This document shows positions 36,733 to 47,962 of a stretch of DNA of 64,000 nucleotides, piece after piece. The position numbers and the translations under genes are program-made. A model generated the notes under the pieces. The model made no database searches, was not told the DNA's origin, and saw only the letters and a program-made list of their open reading frames with translations. The stretch spans positions 248,001 through 312,000 of the forward strand of contig LNKV01000036.1 of NCBI GenBank assembly GCA_001465935.1. Reading direction: 5' to 3'. Source of the DNA: Clarireedia homoeocarpa (taxonomy: Eukaryota; Ascomycota; Leotiomycetes; Helotiales; Rutstroemiaceae). Each line of letters starts with the position of its first letter. Position 1 is the first letter of the stretch.

Positions 36733-37991
36733 TGTAGCTGTCGCTATCGAAGGAAGGGCCTGGCTGCTCTGAGATGTCGAATAACACGAGGGCGAATTGA
36801 TATCCGCAGCGATTCGTGAGTGCGCACCGATGTGTGAAGGAAATGTGAATTAGGTTTATAAGTGTAATAACTTGAATTCGGTCATGCGGCGAAAAGCGTC
36901 CCAAATCTTGCGACTGATCAGGTGGGGGGTTTATCCTAGCTGAATTATGATGAGTGAGAAGCTCGTGAATTAGGTAAATGGTTGTCTTTCTCTCGTATAT
37001 GACACGGTAACTTCTGGGGTTGTCTAATCGGAAAGGCTGATGTAGGATTGAAACGCCCCAAAGGAGAATTGGATTGGATTGTGTTTTGCCGACAGAAATA
37101 GAAACAGATGCAACGATGAAAGAAGGAGAAGAGAAGAGAAGAGGAGAAAAGGAGAAGAGAAGGAGAAAATGAGAAGAGAAGGAGAAAAAGGAAAAGGAAA
37201 AGAAAAAGAGTGAATGAAAACTTGAATCAATCAAGATCCGTTATACGAGTCCAGTGGAGTCAATAAGTCAGGATGAGTGAGAAAGGGAATCTGTTGATGT
37301 TGAGGAAGATGGCTAGGCAGGTTGGGGAATGGGGGAATGGGGGAATGGCTTGTGTGTGGCATGCGCATGTGTGGGTGGGTGCGCATTGTGAGACCGACGA
37401 CCGATAAATCGAAAGGCTTAATCTCACCAAAAATGGCTCAGAAGAATCTCAAGTTTCTGCTTCTGGAATGCCGACTGGTTCTTTTCCTCTTTTCTTCGCC
37501 TCCCCGGTTCCTCGTTTCCTTCTTTTCTTCCACAAATTCTAGTCACGCAGCATCGGAAAATCCAATCCGAAGCGCCTAGAAGCTCCGCTGACCGCGAATG
37601 ACTGGGAGCTGAAAGTGATGAGGCAGAAGTGATGAGAGCGATGAAGAGCGATGAAGAGCGATGGGGGATGTGAATGTGTGAATGTGATAATGTGGAGAAG
37701 GCGAAACCCACGATCAAGGTTTCATTCGTGGGAAGCTGATGGAGACTTTTGTTTTGTCGCCAAATGAGATGGAAGAAACAATTATTCTTCTACTTTTGTA
37801 TTGGGTAGGGCAGCTTGTCGATATGGGGTGGATCTCGATGTTATATGTATTCGCATCCAGTGTTCCGGTGAGATGTTGAGAAGGATGACGTTTACATGTG
37901 AAGATGACATGGACATGCTCGAACATAGAGAGAGACCGACATCTATCTGTCTTTTTTTTTTTGCAAGTAGGTAACTTAAGAGGTAGGCGAG

Positions 37992-38245
37992 AATATCATC
38001 GAGGAGAAAGATTGTCTAACGGGGATGGAAAACATGTTGAGCAGGTAGTTATGAGCGCCGGGCAAGAGGCATGAATGAAGGAAGTAGTTCTACAAGTGGT
38101 GAACAAGTGGTGAACAAGTGGTAACCATGGTGGCGGGACTTTGGATTCAACATTTCTGAGCTTGTACTTCATGGTACCTGTGGTTGTCGACGTACTCAAC
38201 CCACTACGCAATATCATCGAGGAGAAAGATTGTCTAACGGGGATG
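37992..38245. repeat. 36-bp direct repeat, copies 218 bp apart
   Basis: An identical 36-bp word starting AATATCATCGAGG and ending TAACGGGGATG lies at 37992-38027 and 38210-38245. The intervening 182 bp are not repeated. Confidence 0.9.
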
Positions 38246-38379
38246 ATGCAGCGAAGACTCCAACCAAGTTCAATTATACAAAGTATATTTAAATGGCGTA
38301 ATTATATAATTAATTAAACAGCATTACACGTCTGAAATATACCAAAGTATTTGAATAATAAGATTCATATCCATAACTT

Positions 38380-38525
38380 ATACTTCCTATAAAAAGATTC
38401 ATACATAAGTATCCCCATATACTTCCTATAAAAAGATTGTATACATAAGTATCCCTATATACTTCCTATAAAAAGATTGTATACATAAGTATCCCCATAT
38501 ACTTCCTATAAAAAGATTGTATCCT
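38380..38525. repeat. 40-bp tandem repeat, about 3.5 copies
   Basis: The unit begins TATACTTCCTATAAAAAGAT and ends CATAAGTATCCC(C/T)A. Copies are 39-40 bp and nearly identical; the last copy is partial. Confidence 0.9.
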
Positions 38526-39439
38526 CTTTTCGGTGACATCGCCGGCCATCGCATATCGTTCCCTTTCACATGACCAGTCTCCCAAAAGGTCATCCGGCAA
38601 GGTACCCCGCAATACCACAATCAATACCACACTGCGTACGGTACGAAGAAATCCAACTTGGACCCGGGGCAGCGAGGGCTGACTAGCAAGACCCTGATAA
38701 TGGTTCATGTGTGTTTGAGAATTCTTGGTTGCACCGCTTATGCAGATGTACTACTACTGAATCTTGGAATCAAGGAACCCAAGGAACCCAAGGAACCCAA
38801 GGAACCCAAGAACCATCTGAGACCCATCATCAAATCTTCAATAGTACGGAACGACAGTCTCTTGCTCTTTCTTCTTTCTTACTAGCCGAAATGCTCTTTC
38901 TTACTAAGGGGAAATGCTCTTTCTTACTATGTACTAGCCGAGGCAGATCGACCGTTGCTTCTAGCCTGTGTGTTTTACCTTCTCACGCTTGCTTCTTTCT
39001 CTTCTGCCATTTTCTGTCGGCACTCATCCAATCTTCATCACCCGCATGAGCATTTGCCCATTCCCATTGGTTGCCCTCGTTGAAAAGTCCCCCACTGCTC
39101 TGTCGGGGGAAGTGCGCTGAGTAACCCATTTGGAAAGAGCTGGTTGGTCAATATTCAAATCCGGTAAGGGTAAACATGCATCACTGCCTCAGGTACGCTT
39201 TTAGACCCAAAGATGAAAAAAAGGTGCACAGTTGTAAAAAGCAAAGTTATGCTATTGACAGGATTGGATTGGATTTACATTTTGTACCACCTTTTTTTTA
39301 TTGCGACTTTAACCCATCTCATCTTCTAACCCCTCTCGAGCTCGAGTTGCGTTCACTTGTCTGTGTCATCTTCGAACCGTGATCTCTCTCAATAACCTCA
39401 TCTCTTGAGTGTTGTGTGAGATCCTCACTCGGATTCTGC

Positions 39440-42400
39440 ATGAACGCTGTCAACTTTTACGCCGGCTTGATTGACTGGGTATTTAGTCATGTTAGAGATC
39501 TCGACGAACATATGTTTATCATTCAATCCATTGTGACCTGCACGGCACTCTTCTGGTTCGTCATGCTGCTCGCTACTATGGTGCATTTCCTGACCGAATG
39601 AGCTCCTACTGACAGCTGTGCCAAAGGTTGCTAAGGAGGGCTTGGGAGGTTCTTTGGACCCCTCTACCAAAGCTCATTAGCATTCTAGGTGTCGAGGTTC
39701 CCGAGCCACCAGAGGTCTCACTCGCATGTATCAAATCCGACTCTCTGACCCTTCACTGGACCCCTTCGACGCTTAACAGGGCTGTAGTCAGGTATCTTAT
39801 ACAGGTCAATGGTGTCAATGGTGGGATCTCCGACTCCATATGCTGGCAAAATTTTCGCTAAAAATTCACTGTTTTAGTTGGCGAGTCGACGCAAGGAGAG
39901 ACGATAATCATTGAAGGACTCAAGCCTGGCCACTTCTACAATGTGAGAGTAATCGCTGTTGGCACAAACAATTTCCAGGCCGGAAGTCGAGTTATACGGC
40001 TGAGGACGTTGGGTCGCGATGGGCTTCCACAGCACGGGACTGCTCGGAGTACCTCGGACTCGACAAAAGAGGATCAGCACGAAGTTACCGAAGGGGAAGA
40101 GGTACCTACTGCACGGGCGCATGGGGTCGCAAGCGATGCGCCAAACCTGCCTACTACAACCGCTCAAGTGATCGTGCGTGATAGTGGCAGCTCACACCCC
40201 GGACAGAGGAGGAATACTGGAAATGCAGGCAGCAGGAAACGCTCATCATCGACTGTTGGGCCTGATAGTCTACCTTCTCCGCTCATCCCATCTTCCAATG
40301 ATAGTCCTGAGTCGATACAAGAATTGCAGCGCAAACAGGATGCAGCGCAAAAAGAAGTGGAGGACGTGACTTCACAGGGCCAAAAGGAGTCTGAGGAGAT
40401 GAGAAGTCAGATTTCATTGTTATCCAAAGAAAAGGAAGAGAAGACACAAATTTACAAGGAGAAAGAAGAAGCAAGTGAACGATTAAGGAAAGAAGTCAAC
40501 ACTTTGGAGCGGCAGAACCGAGACTCACAAACCCGCAAATCTCGCAAAGAAAAGGCTCTAAAGAGCAAACAAGACGAGAGGAAGAAAATGCAAGATGACC
40601 AAAAACGCTGGAAAAAGGAACTGAGCGACATGGAAGCCGAGCGCGAATCTTGGAGACGTGAGAAGGAGGAGATCAGTGCGAATATGGAGATAAAACGAGA
40701 GGAGCTCCGTGAGAGCATACGTACCGCTCGTGAAAAGCTGGATCAGTTAGGAAAGGAAATTGAAAAGAAAGGATTACAAATCAAGAAATTGGAAGAAGAC
40801 CGTCAGAACCAAGCTGGGGCATTCAACGAGGAGGAGCGCCTTTTGTGGGATGCTGATGAAAGGACTCAAGAGCTCGCTTGGGAACAAGTTAACCAAGCTA
40901 CCCACATTCGTCTACGTAACATTCAGTCGAAGCATGCACAATTGCAACATGACTATGAAAGTGCGCGGATACAATATGCGAGCCTTTATGGTCGGCAGGC
41001 AGGCAACCCACTCATGTATCACGGAAATTCTTCCGGCGTCGACTTTGATCCAAACAACACCCAAGGCAAAGCAAAGTCCCGCAGACAACGAAACCGCAAG
41101 AGTCGTGGAGATACCGTGTCTTCTCCTCCTACCGGTTTCCAAAGTCTCGACTCTCAGTTTCCAAGTACTAGTGTCTTCAGTAGTTTTCATTCAACGAGTT
41201 CTCCTGGCTACGTTGCTCCTCCGCTATATATGGATTTAGGTATGAGCAACGATACCGATTTGATTCCTCTTCAAGGGCACCTAGGGGGCATGACAGAAGC
41301 AGATATCCAATCACTTACGGCCGGGGCTCCGCTCAGTCCAACCGCAACTTCCCTTCTACCTTCGTCACTTTTCAACGACGATGACCTTCCAAATCCCGGC
41401 GAGGGGCAGTCTGCATATGGTCCGGACCCACCTCGCGCTTTCAGTCCAGCCAATCAGCGTAATGATACGCATTCACCAGGTTCAAGTCGTTCTGCTAGTC
41501 TCCTCTCCAGTCCTCATGCATCTTCCCACAACCTTGCCAAGTATGGTGTGAAGTCCTATGATTATGCACTTGATAATGACCAACGTTCATTGGACTCACC
41601 CGGAACAAAGTACGGTGTTATTGGATCCCCGGCACGCAAGGATCAAACGCTGTCCCATAGGAATTTTGGAAGCATGTTCACCTCTCTCATCAAGTCTGAT
41701 AAAAGTTCACAAGAAGGACTTGCTCTTGGTAGCCTCAAACCCGGTCAAAGCCATTCATTCCCACGTTCTACAGATGAGCCTGAGGTTACTGCCAATAGAC
41801 ATCGTCGCATAAGCTTCTCAAGTGGTTGGCCTGGGTTTCTCAACCGCAGTGCAACCGTTGGTGAATCATCTGAGGGCAATGGACCTGCACCCGCTCGTTC
41901 CTCTGGTATGCGAAGACAGTTGGGGTTCAATATGTTTGGTTCTAGGAATGAGGATCCTCTTGGACTACGATCTGCTCGCGACCCTAGTAGCCCTCGACCA
42001 GTTTCCATCGCCTCGTCTGATCTTCCTCGTCCCTCAACAGATAGTGCTCCATTTGGATGGGGTGCTGCCATCGATGGCAACATCAATAAAAACAGTCCAC
42101 TCGCCACGGATTGGTCCGTCAATGCTCCGCAAACTTGGTCTGCTAATCCTTCGCGAAGGCCCAGCGCACATGCCATTCCGACGGGATTGACTTCAGGAAT
42201 CTTAAGTGAGGATGATGAGAGGCTGCCCAGAGAGACTCTGAAAATGCAGTCGAGCCCTCCGCCCGCTGGTGTTATTGGAACCCGTCCTCTGTCATCACAC
42301 AATCCTTTTGCAGCCAAACTCAATCCTACCGCCCCGAAGTTTGAGCTTCCACAAACAAGTGAGCCTGTACTTAGTCGTTTCTTGAGATCTAGCAAAGGCA

Positions 42401-42981
42401 AAGGCAAAGCCACTGCTAGTGATTCCACCCCTGAACGTCCAAGTACTGCTGAAGATGCCCAACAAGCACTTCAGTCTTCGCCATCCGAGTCCAGAAAATC
42501 TCGCGACACCCCATCCATTCATACACAAAATAGTATGGCTGAATCTATCGACAGTTTAGAAAAGATTCCCAGCAACGCAACTTCGGATGCTACCAAGGAC
42601 AAGGAATCTTCTATCCACCGTCTCTGGCGTAAAGGAAGTTCGAGTAAATTCAGCTTCCAAGGAAAAGATTCCGGTCTGTTCTCTCGAAAGAAGGGAGGTA
42701 GTAGCGTGGCTGCATCGGATCGCGCAGATCGCGATGAGAATCTCGACGAATTTGGCGAAGAAGGAGCTTTGAGTGCAAGCTTTGACAGTGTTACTAATAG
42801 TCCTAGGATTGGTGGCTTGGACTCAAGTGATGGGAAAGTAGGAAAAAGTGCAGCAGGGTCTTTTAAGGATTCGAAGAAGGGCTCGACTTGGGGTAGAGCG
42901 TTTAGTAGGAAAAAGGGAAGGGAGTCCCTCGACATGGAGAGGAGTGAGGCGGAGACTACGGGACCCGAGGATGAGGGGTAG
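39440..42981 (+). CDS. Fibronectin type III, coiled-coil protein with N-terminal membrane anchor
   Basis: I join 39440-39555, 39627-39820 and 39878-42981 for about 1137 residues. Exon 1 encodes a hydrophobic stretch (IIQSIVTCTALFWF), a likely membrane anchor. Exon 2 and the start of exon 3 form one FN3 domain: PEPPEVSLACIKSDSLTLHW, then VVRYLIQVNGVN, VGES, IIIEGLKPGHFYNVRVIAVG. A long charged coiled coil follows (about 260-460; Lys/Glu-rich), then a 650-residue Ser/Pro-rich disordered region and a basic Lys/Gly end. The exon 2-3 junction is firm. The exon 1-2 junction is less sure: a 71-bp intron (GTTCGT...CCAAAG) is used, but a 35-bp alternative (GTGCAT...GACAG) also keeps frame. I know no precise function. 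Confidence 0.85.
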
Positions 42982-43491
42982 ATGGATGGATTGGTGGATG
43001 GTGTGTATCGCTTTAGCTGATGATTGTGATGGGATGAGATGGAATGGAATGAGAAGAACTGCTGCTGCGGGAAGATAGGTTTTATCAAAATAGGGTTATT
43101 ATCAGACTATGAAAAAGTATTGATTTGTATCTGTGGGTGCCTGCGCATAGATAGCCATCTATGTGCGCGAAGTACGAGTACAGTAGTGTGGGTGGTGATT
43201 ATGGCTTTCTCTTGTGTTTGCCTTGTTCCTTGAGGATATTGATGAAATGATATAAGCCACGCACGCTACTCGTACTGTACTTCGAGTCCTTACGTATCAA
43301 AATAGACCCTAATAAGTTAAAGTTAACTTTAAGTTAAGTTTATGTCCCTTATCCACCCACCGAGCTTTATTCTATCTGCACTTAAATCTGCGTTGACGAC
43401 AGATTAGTTATCGAGTCGATATATTTGCTTGCTTGCTTAATTAACTATACTCGTAATCTTAATTGGAATTCTATCACTTGAATCGAGAGTT

Positions 43492-43534
43492 TATGTATGT
43501 ATGTATGTATGTATGTATGTATGTATGTATGTAT
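43492..43534. repeat. (TATG)n microsatellite
   Basis: About ten perfect tetramers. Confidence 0.92.
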
Positions 43535-43684
43535 TCGTAACTTGTACAGTATAGTATAGTATAGTATGGTGTGGTATGGTGTGGTATGGGGGAGAGGCCG
43601 GGGGAGTAGAGGGTTGGGGATTTAAGTGTGGAAGTCAGTTGGTCGTGCGCGGGGTAAGCGGAAATATGGTGGAAAGGGTTAGTT

Positions 43685-43716
43685 GGGGGGAGGGGAGGGG
43701 AGGGGAGGGGAGGGGG
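43685..43716 (+). repeat. (GGGGA)n tract, G-quadruplex-capable
   Basis: Six G-runs of four or more separated by single A. It matches the classic four-G-run quadruplex pattern and lies 37 bp left of the assembly gap. Confidence 0.85.
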
Positions 43717-43752
43717 CATAGGGAGAATAATGGAGGGAAAGGGAGGAGGGGA

Positions 43753-43863
43753 NNNNNNNNNNNNNNNNNNNNNNNNNNNNNNNNNNNNNNNNNNNNNNNN
43801 NNNNNNNNNNNNNNNNNNNNNNNNNNNNNNNNNNNNNNNNNNNNNNNNNNNNNNNNNNNNNNN
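43753..43863. other. Assembly gap (111 N)
   Basis: A run of N between a G-rich stretch and the GTGGAT array; probably an unresolved tandem repeat. Confidence 0.99.
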
Positions 43864-43947
43864 GTGGATGTGGATGTGGATGTGGATGTGGATGTGGATG
43901 TGGATGTGGATGTGGATGTGGATGTGGATGTGGATGTGGATGTGGAT
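43864..43947. repeat. (GTGGAT)n hexamer array
   Basis: About 14 perfect copies starting right at the gap edge, so the true array probably extends into the gap. Confidence 0.95.
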
Positions 43948-44689
43948 GATGGGGATAGTGATAGGGTTGGTTATAAGGATAGCGGGGGAGAGGAAAAGGA
44001 AGAACTGAATGTTGAGCTACAAAGGGGGGAATGGCATGGTATAGAGTGGAAGAGGTGATGAGAATATATATGCCTAGGTCTTTAGGAAGAGGGAATGGGC
44101 ATTGGGGATAGGAGGGGGGAAATGGTTGGAGTTCTGATGTTATGGAGAAATGACGGGGTGAGTCCAGCTGGGTATGAAAAGAACTTTAGAATTTAAAGAC
44201 GCTAGTTGTCTGTGTGCTGGATTTGATCCTTGTTGGGTATGTGATAGCTGGTTTGGTATGTTGCATACTCGTAAAAGGGAAAATATGGAGTGCTTAGGTT
44301 GTTCACTCGTGGAGAAGAAGCAATCAAGTGACTTTCTCCGCACATAAATGAAGTGATAGCTGATTAAGCTATAGAATTGGTACTTTCATTGCAGAATATA
44401 GCAAGACTTCCGCCTGCCGTGAGTTGAGGAAACATGGAACTAAGGTTTTGAGTAATACAATGCTCCTGGTAAGCTGTATGAAGCCAAGCCTATCACTTAA
44501 CAGACATAGCGGACCAATCCATTAAGCATCAATTCAATGTAGAGGCACAAATAACCCCCTGCTCACATAATCTCGCTTTCACATGTCAACAATTGAAGGA
44601 AACCACATTTCTGTTTGAGCAATGTCAATATTTGTACTGCAACTGCCTCAAATTCTCGGCAGCACTGTAATCTCTCCTTTGCGACCAAT

Positions 44690-45372
44690 TTATGCTGTCC
44701 AGATCCTCTTGATGCCTTCTGTGAGTCCAACGTCATTTGTCTCAAATTCATACAATCCCACTCCAACCAAAACAGTTGCTGCTCTCAAGCCCCACCAAGC
44801 TGCAGCTCTCGTCTTTGGTACTCTTTTCTTTGGGAAATAATCGATTATACAGGATTCAAATCCGATATGTGAGTGAATAAGAATCGCACCAGCAAGAAGT
44901 GCATCAGTGGTAGGGTTCAATGATCCGGAGGCGAAGGGAGCGATCGTAAGAGGAATGAGACCGACGGCAACCAGGCGTTCGAATGTCCAGTGATAGGAAC
45001 CATGCGCTGGGTTTGGCGGAGGTACAGGAGCTGCGTCGTTTGCTGTAGTATATGTTAGATAGCTTGAAATCAATCAATGGCAGACATGCATACCAGTTCC
45101 GGCAATAGTTTCTGCGTCACAATTAGCATTTGGAGTACACAACGGCTCTGCGGATAAGACCTACGAGGTAGAGGAGGTAAGATTTCTTTTCTACCACTTG
45201 CGTGGAAAGCCGCAACTCTCATTGAACCGGGCAATGCATCTTTTACGAACGCGCTGCGTCCCACGGGCTTGTTGATTGCGGGGAATGCGGAAGTGGCCTT
45301 CGTGGAGAAATTACGCTTCGATGCGGCGAGGCATGTCTGGCGGAGCATCGATGGTTTGATCAAAGAAGCCAT
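44690..45372 (-). CDS. sdh4: Succinate dehydrogenase membrane anchor, small cytochrome b subunit (Sdh4/CybS)
   Basis: A complex II membrane anchor in the mitochondrial inner membrane that helps bind ubiquinone and heme. Three exons (45372-45165, an 18-bp microexon 45094-45111, 45042-44690) close to 192 residues. The N-terminus is a basic, Ser-rich mitochondrial presequence (SMLRQTCLAASKRNFSTK). The mature part reads LPPLPQTIAGTANDAAPVPP, HGSYHWTFERLVAVGLIPLT, then LIHSHIGFESCIIDYFPKK with the heme-region His and the DYFP motif, and a last helix. Three membrane helices are visible. Head-to-head with the MPP-beta gene. Confidence 0.94.
45094..45111 (-). other. 18-bp internal microexon of sdh4
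   Basis: It supplies two bases of Gln plus TIAGT and one base of Ala, between acceptor GACGCAG and donor GTATGC. Skipping it keeps frame but removes six residues from the conserved LPPLPQxIxGT segment. Confidence 0.85.
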
Positions 45373-45642
45373 TATGAAGCCCTACAATTATTGAGAATCA
45401 AAGAAATCGAACGGGGTATCATCAATGTGCTCATTGATGTTTCCGTCGACAATGTATCGGAATTACTAGGTAGCTCGGCTACTCATCACGTGCGGGGTCA
45501 TCAAAGCCGGAACAACTGTGATTGGCTGAAATCTGATAACTTGGCTAAGCTCTTGCAAGTTTACGAAATTCTAGCAATTTGACCACAACGGGCCAACTTC
45601 AATCCGATATATTCCTCACCACCACCTTCACATAACAACTCC
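45373..45642. promoter_or_regulatory. Bidirectional promoter sdh4 / MPP-beta
   Basis: Only 270 bp separate the two start codons. It contains the palindrome CACGTG (45487-45492), an E-box of the Cbf1/bHLH type, and ATTGG (45531-45535), a CCAAT box in reverse. CCAAT binding by the HAP complex is known to control respiratory genes in fungi. Use of these sites here is inferred. Confidence 0.6.
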
Positions 45643-47339
45643 ATGGCGTCTCGGCGGTTAGCTTTGAACCTTACGCAGGGTCTGCGCAACCGCGCTACTC
45701 CCAATGTTGTATCAAGACTGAAAAGAGGGTTCGCGACACCTATAACAAAAAATGGTGTGAAGACAGAGACGACAACCCTCCCAAACGGTTTGACGGTATG
45801 GATAGACGGTAGCGGATGGCAAGGCATATGCTGATATGGAGTAGATTGCTACAGAACATTCGCCATGGGCACAGACTTCGACAGTTGGTGTATGGATCGA
45901 TGCCGGTTCTCGAGCGGAGACCGATAAGACAAATGGGACAGCCCACTTCCTGGAACATCTTGCATTCAAGGTATGCTTTAAGATGAAGTGATTGCCGGGA
46001 AGTATAGGCTCACAGGGAATTCAGGGAACCAGCAACCGAACACAACATCAATTGGAGTTAGAAATCGAGAATATGGGTGGTCACTTAAATGCCTACACAT
46101 CTGTACGTCGATGCGGGACCGGATATGCAGGGATTCTGCTAACAATATACGCAGCGTGAAAACACTGTTTACTACGCAAAAGCTTTCAACGCAGATGTAC
46201 CCGCAACTGTTAACATTCTCTCCGATATTCTCCAGAACTCCAAACTTGAGGAGTCTGCTATCAACAGAGAGCGTGATGTTATCCTGAGAGAATCTGAGGA
46301 GGTTGATAAGCAATTGGAAGAAGTTGTTTTCGATCACTTGCACGCAACTGCTTTCCAAGGACAACCATTAGGACGTACAATTTTGGGCCCGGCTGAGAAC
46401 ATTCAATCCATTCAACGAGACGACTTGGTCAACTACATCAAGACAAACTACACTGCTGATCGTATGGTCCTTGTTGGAGCTGGAGGTGTTCCCCACGAGC
46501 AACTTGTTGAGCTCGCTCAAAAGCACTTCTCTGGTCTTGCAACTCAACCTTATAGTAGCGCTGCTCTCGCATCTGCTAATGCACAAAAGCAAAAGCCAGA
46601 TTTCGTCGGTTCTGAAGTCAGAGTCCGTGACGACACCATCCCAACCGCAAATATTGCTATTGCCGTTGAGGGTGTCAGCTGGAAGGATGATGACTACTTC
46701 ACTGCTTTGGTCACTCAAGCTATCGTCGGTAACTGGGATAAGGCTATGGGTAACGCTCCTCACATGGGTAGCAAACTCAGTGGTTTCGTCCATAAACACG
46801 ATTTGGCAAACAGCTTCATGAGTTTCTCTACAAGCTACAGCGACACTGGGTGAGTGAAAGCGTGGTTACGTTGAAGTTATATGCTTACATTATTAGACTC
46901 TGGGGTATCTACCTCGTTTCCGACAAACTCACCCGTATTGATGATTTAGTTCACTTCACCCTCCGTGAATGGTCTCGTCTATCATACAATGTTACCGAGG
47001 CCGAAGTTGAACGTGCTAAGGCTCAACTCAAGGCATCTATCCTCCTTTCTCTCGACGGCACCACCGCTGTTGCCGAGGATATTGGACGACAAATCATCAC
47101 CACTGGTCGCCGTATGGGACCAGAGGAGATCGAACGTGTTATTGGAGCAATCACAGAGAAGGATGTTATGAGCTTTGCTCAGAGGAAGTTGTGGGATCAG
47201 GATATTGCCATCAGTGCCGTTGGTTCAATTGAAGGTACAGTTTTTAGATTCTACTTATTATTGCTGTATCCATTTGCTAATGATTTTAGGTCTTCTCGAC
47301 TACAACCGGGTAAGGAACGATATGAGCAGAAATGCATAG
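45643..47339 (+). CDS. Mitochondrial processing peptidase beta subunit
   Basis: The catalytic subunit of the matrix peptidase that cuts presequences off imported proteins; in some fungi it doubles as complex III core I. Six exons (45643-45795, 45845-45970, 46025-46102, 46155-46849, 46897-47234, 47290-47339) close to 479 residues. The inverted zinc motif is HFLEH in exon 2 (THFLEHLAFKGT-like, here AHFLEHLAFKGTS), with the downstream Glu in the ENTVYYAK/ESEEVDKQ region. The N-terminus is a basic presequence (MASRRLALNLTQGLRNRATP), so it is itself imported. The C-terminus ends DYNRVRNDMSRNA as in the family. Confidence 0.95.
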
Positions 47340-47962
47340 GTGGGGATTTGGAATGGTGGGGAGGCACAAGCGTGTATGATGCGGGGCTTGTTTGTACACA
47401 TAGATCCTCAATAAAATATGTTCATTTTGATGTTCGATTATGGTTCTAATAATAGTTGATGAAAGAAGCTGTGTGTTGATACATAATGTGGTTATTTGTT
47501 CTGCTTGACTTCCAGTAAGGAATGTTTTGGCTGGGAAGAATGTATTTTGAGCACATGTAGTAAGATGTGTGGTTGATTTTAAGTGTGAACTATCAACGAT
47601 TGATATGGTTGCAGATATGCATTACATGCATTGCAAAACCGTAATAGATGTCGCAGCTATGCCCTCTGAAGCGTTTGAATGCCGTAAAATGCCGTTCTTG
47701 CTAGATCATCGGTGTATCCTTCTGGTACGACGAATTGGTCGACTCTTCCCTCCCACCTGCTCCTTCCGTTCCTTGGCGAGCCCTGTTTCTTCTTGTCTTC
47801 CTGAAACGACAGTTTCCCTCCGCTCTGCCTTGTGCTGCAGAAGCTCATGCGTGCCATTCGAGCACTCGTCATTCCGACCCTTTTCGGGTCTCTGATAACT
47901 CCGTCTTTATTCCTAAGCCATCTCTCCCATCTCAATTCCATTCCTTCACTTTATCTCCCACC
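47340..47962. other. Convergent intergenic region
   Basis: 3' flanks of MPP-beta (+) and the DUF7053 gene (-). I see nothing beyond short frames without domains. Confidence 0.5.

Larger units (their letters stand above)
36733..39439. other. 2.7-kb gene-free divergent region with layered repeats
   Basis: Between the lipin start (-) and the FN3 gene start (+). It holds a purine-rich GAGAAG block (about 37110-37210), GGGGAAT repeats (about 37322-37347), GAAGAGCGAT repeats (about 37635-37662), a 36-bp direct repeat (37992-38027 and 38210-38245), GGTGAACAAGT repeats (about 38095-38122), a 40-bp tandem repeat (about 38380-38525), GGAACCCAA repeats (about 38773-38811) and a duplicated ATGCTCTTTCTTACTA (about 38890-38930). 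No gene is called. Confidence 0.65.
42982..44689. other. Convergent region with gap and satellites
   Basis: Between the FN3 gene stop (+) and the sdh4 stop (-). It contains a (TATG)n array, TAGTA/GTGGTATG repeats, a GGGGA tract, a 111-N gap and a GTGGAT array. No gene is called; frames crossing the gap are artefacts of the repeat. Confidence 0.65.

Noticed and set aside
41745..43088. Long frames antisense to the FN3/coiled-coil gene
   Set aside because: Ser/Leu-rich shadows of a Ser/Pro-rich exon; the sense frame is continuous for over 1000 codons.
43576..44058. 160-codon frame crossing the N gap
   Set aside because: Built from the GTGGAT repeat and unknown bases; not evidence of a gene.
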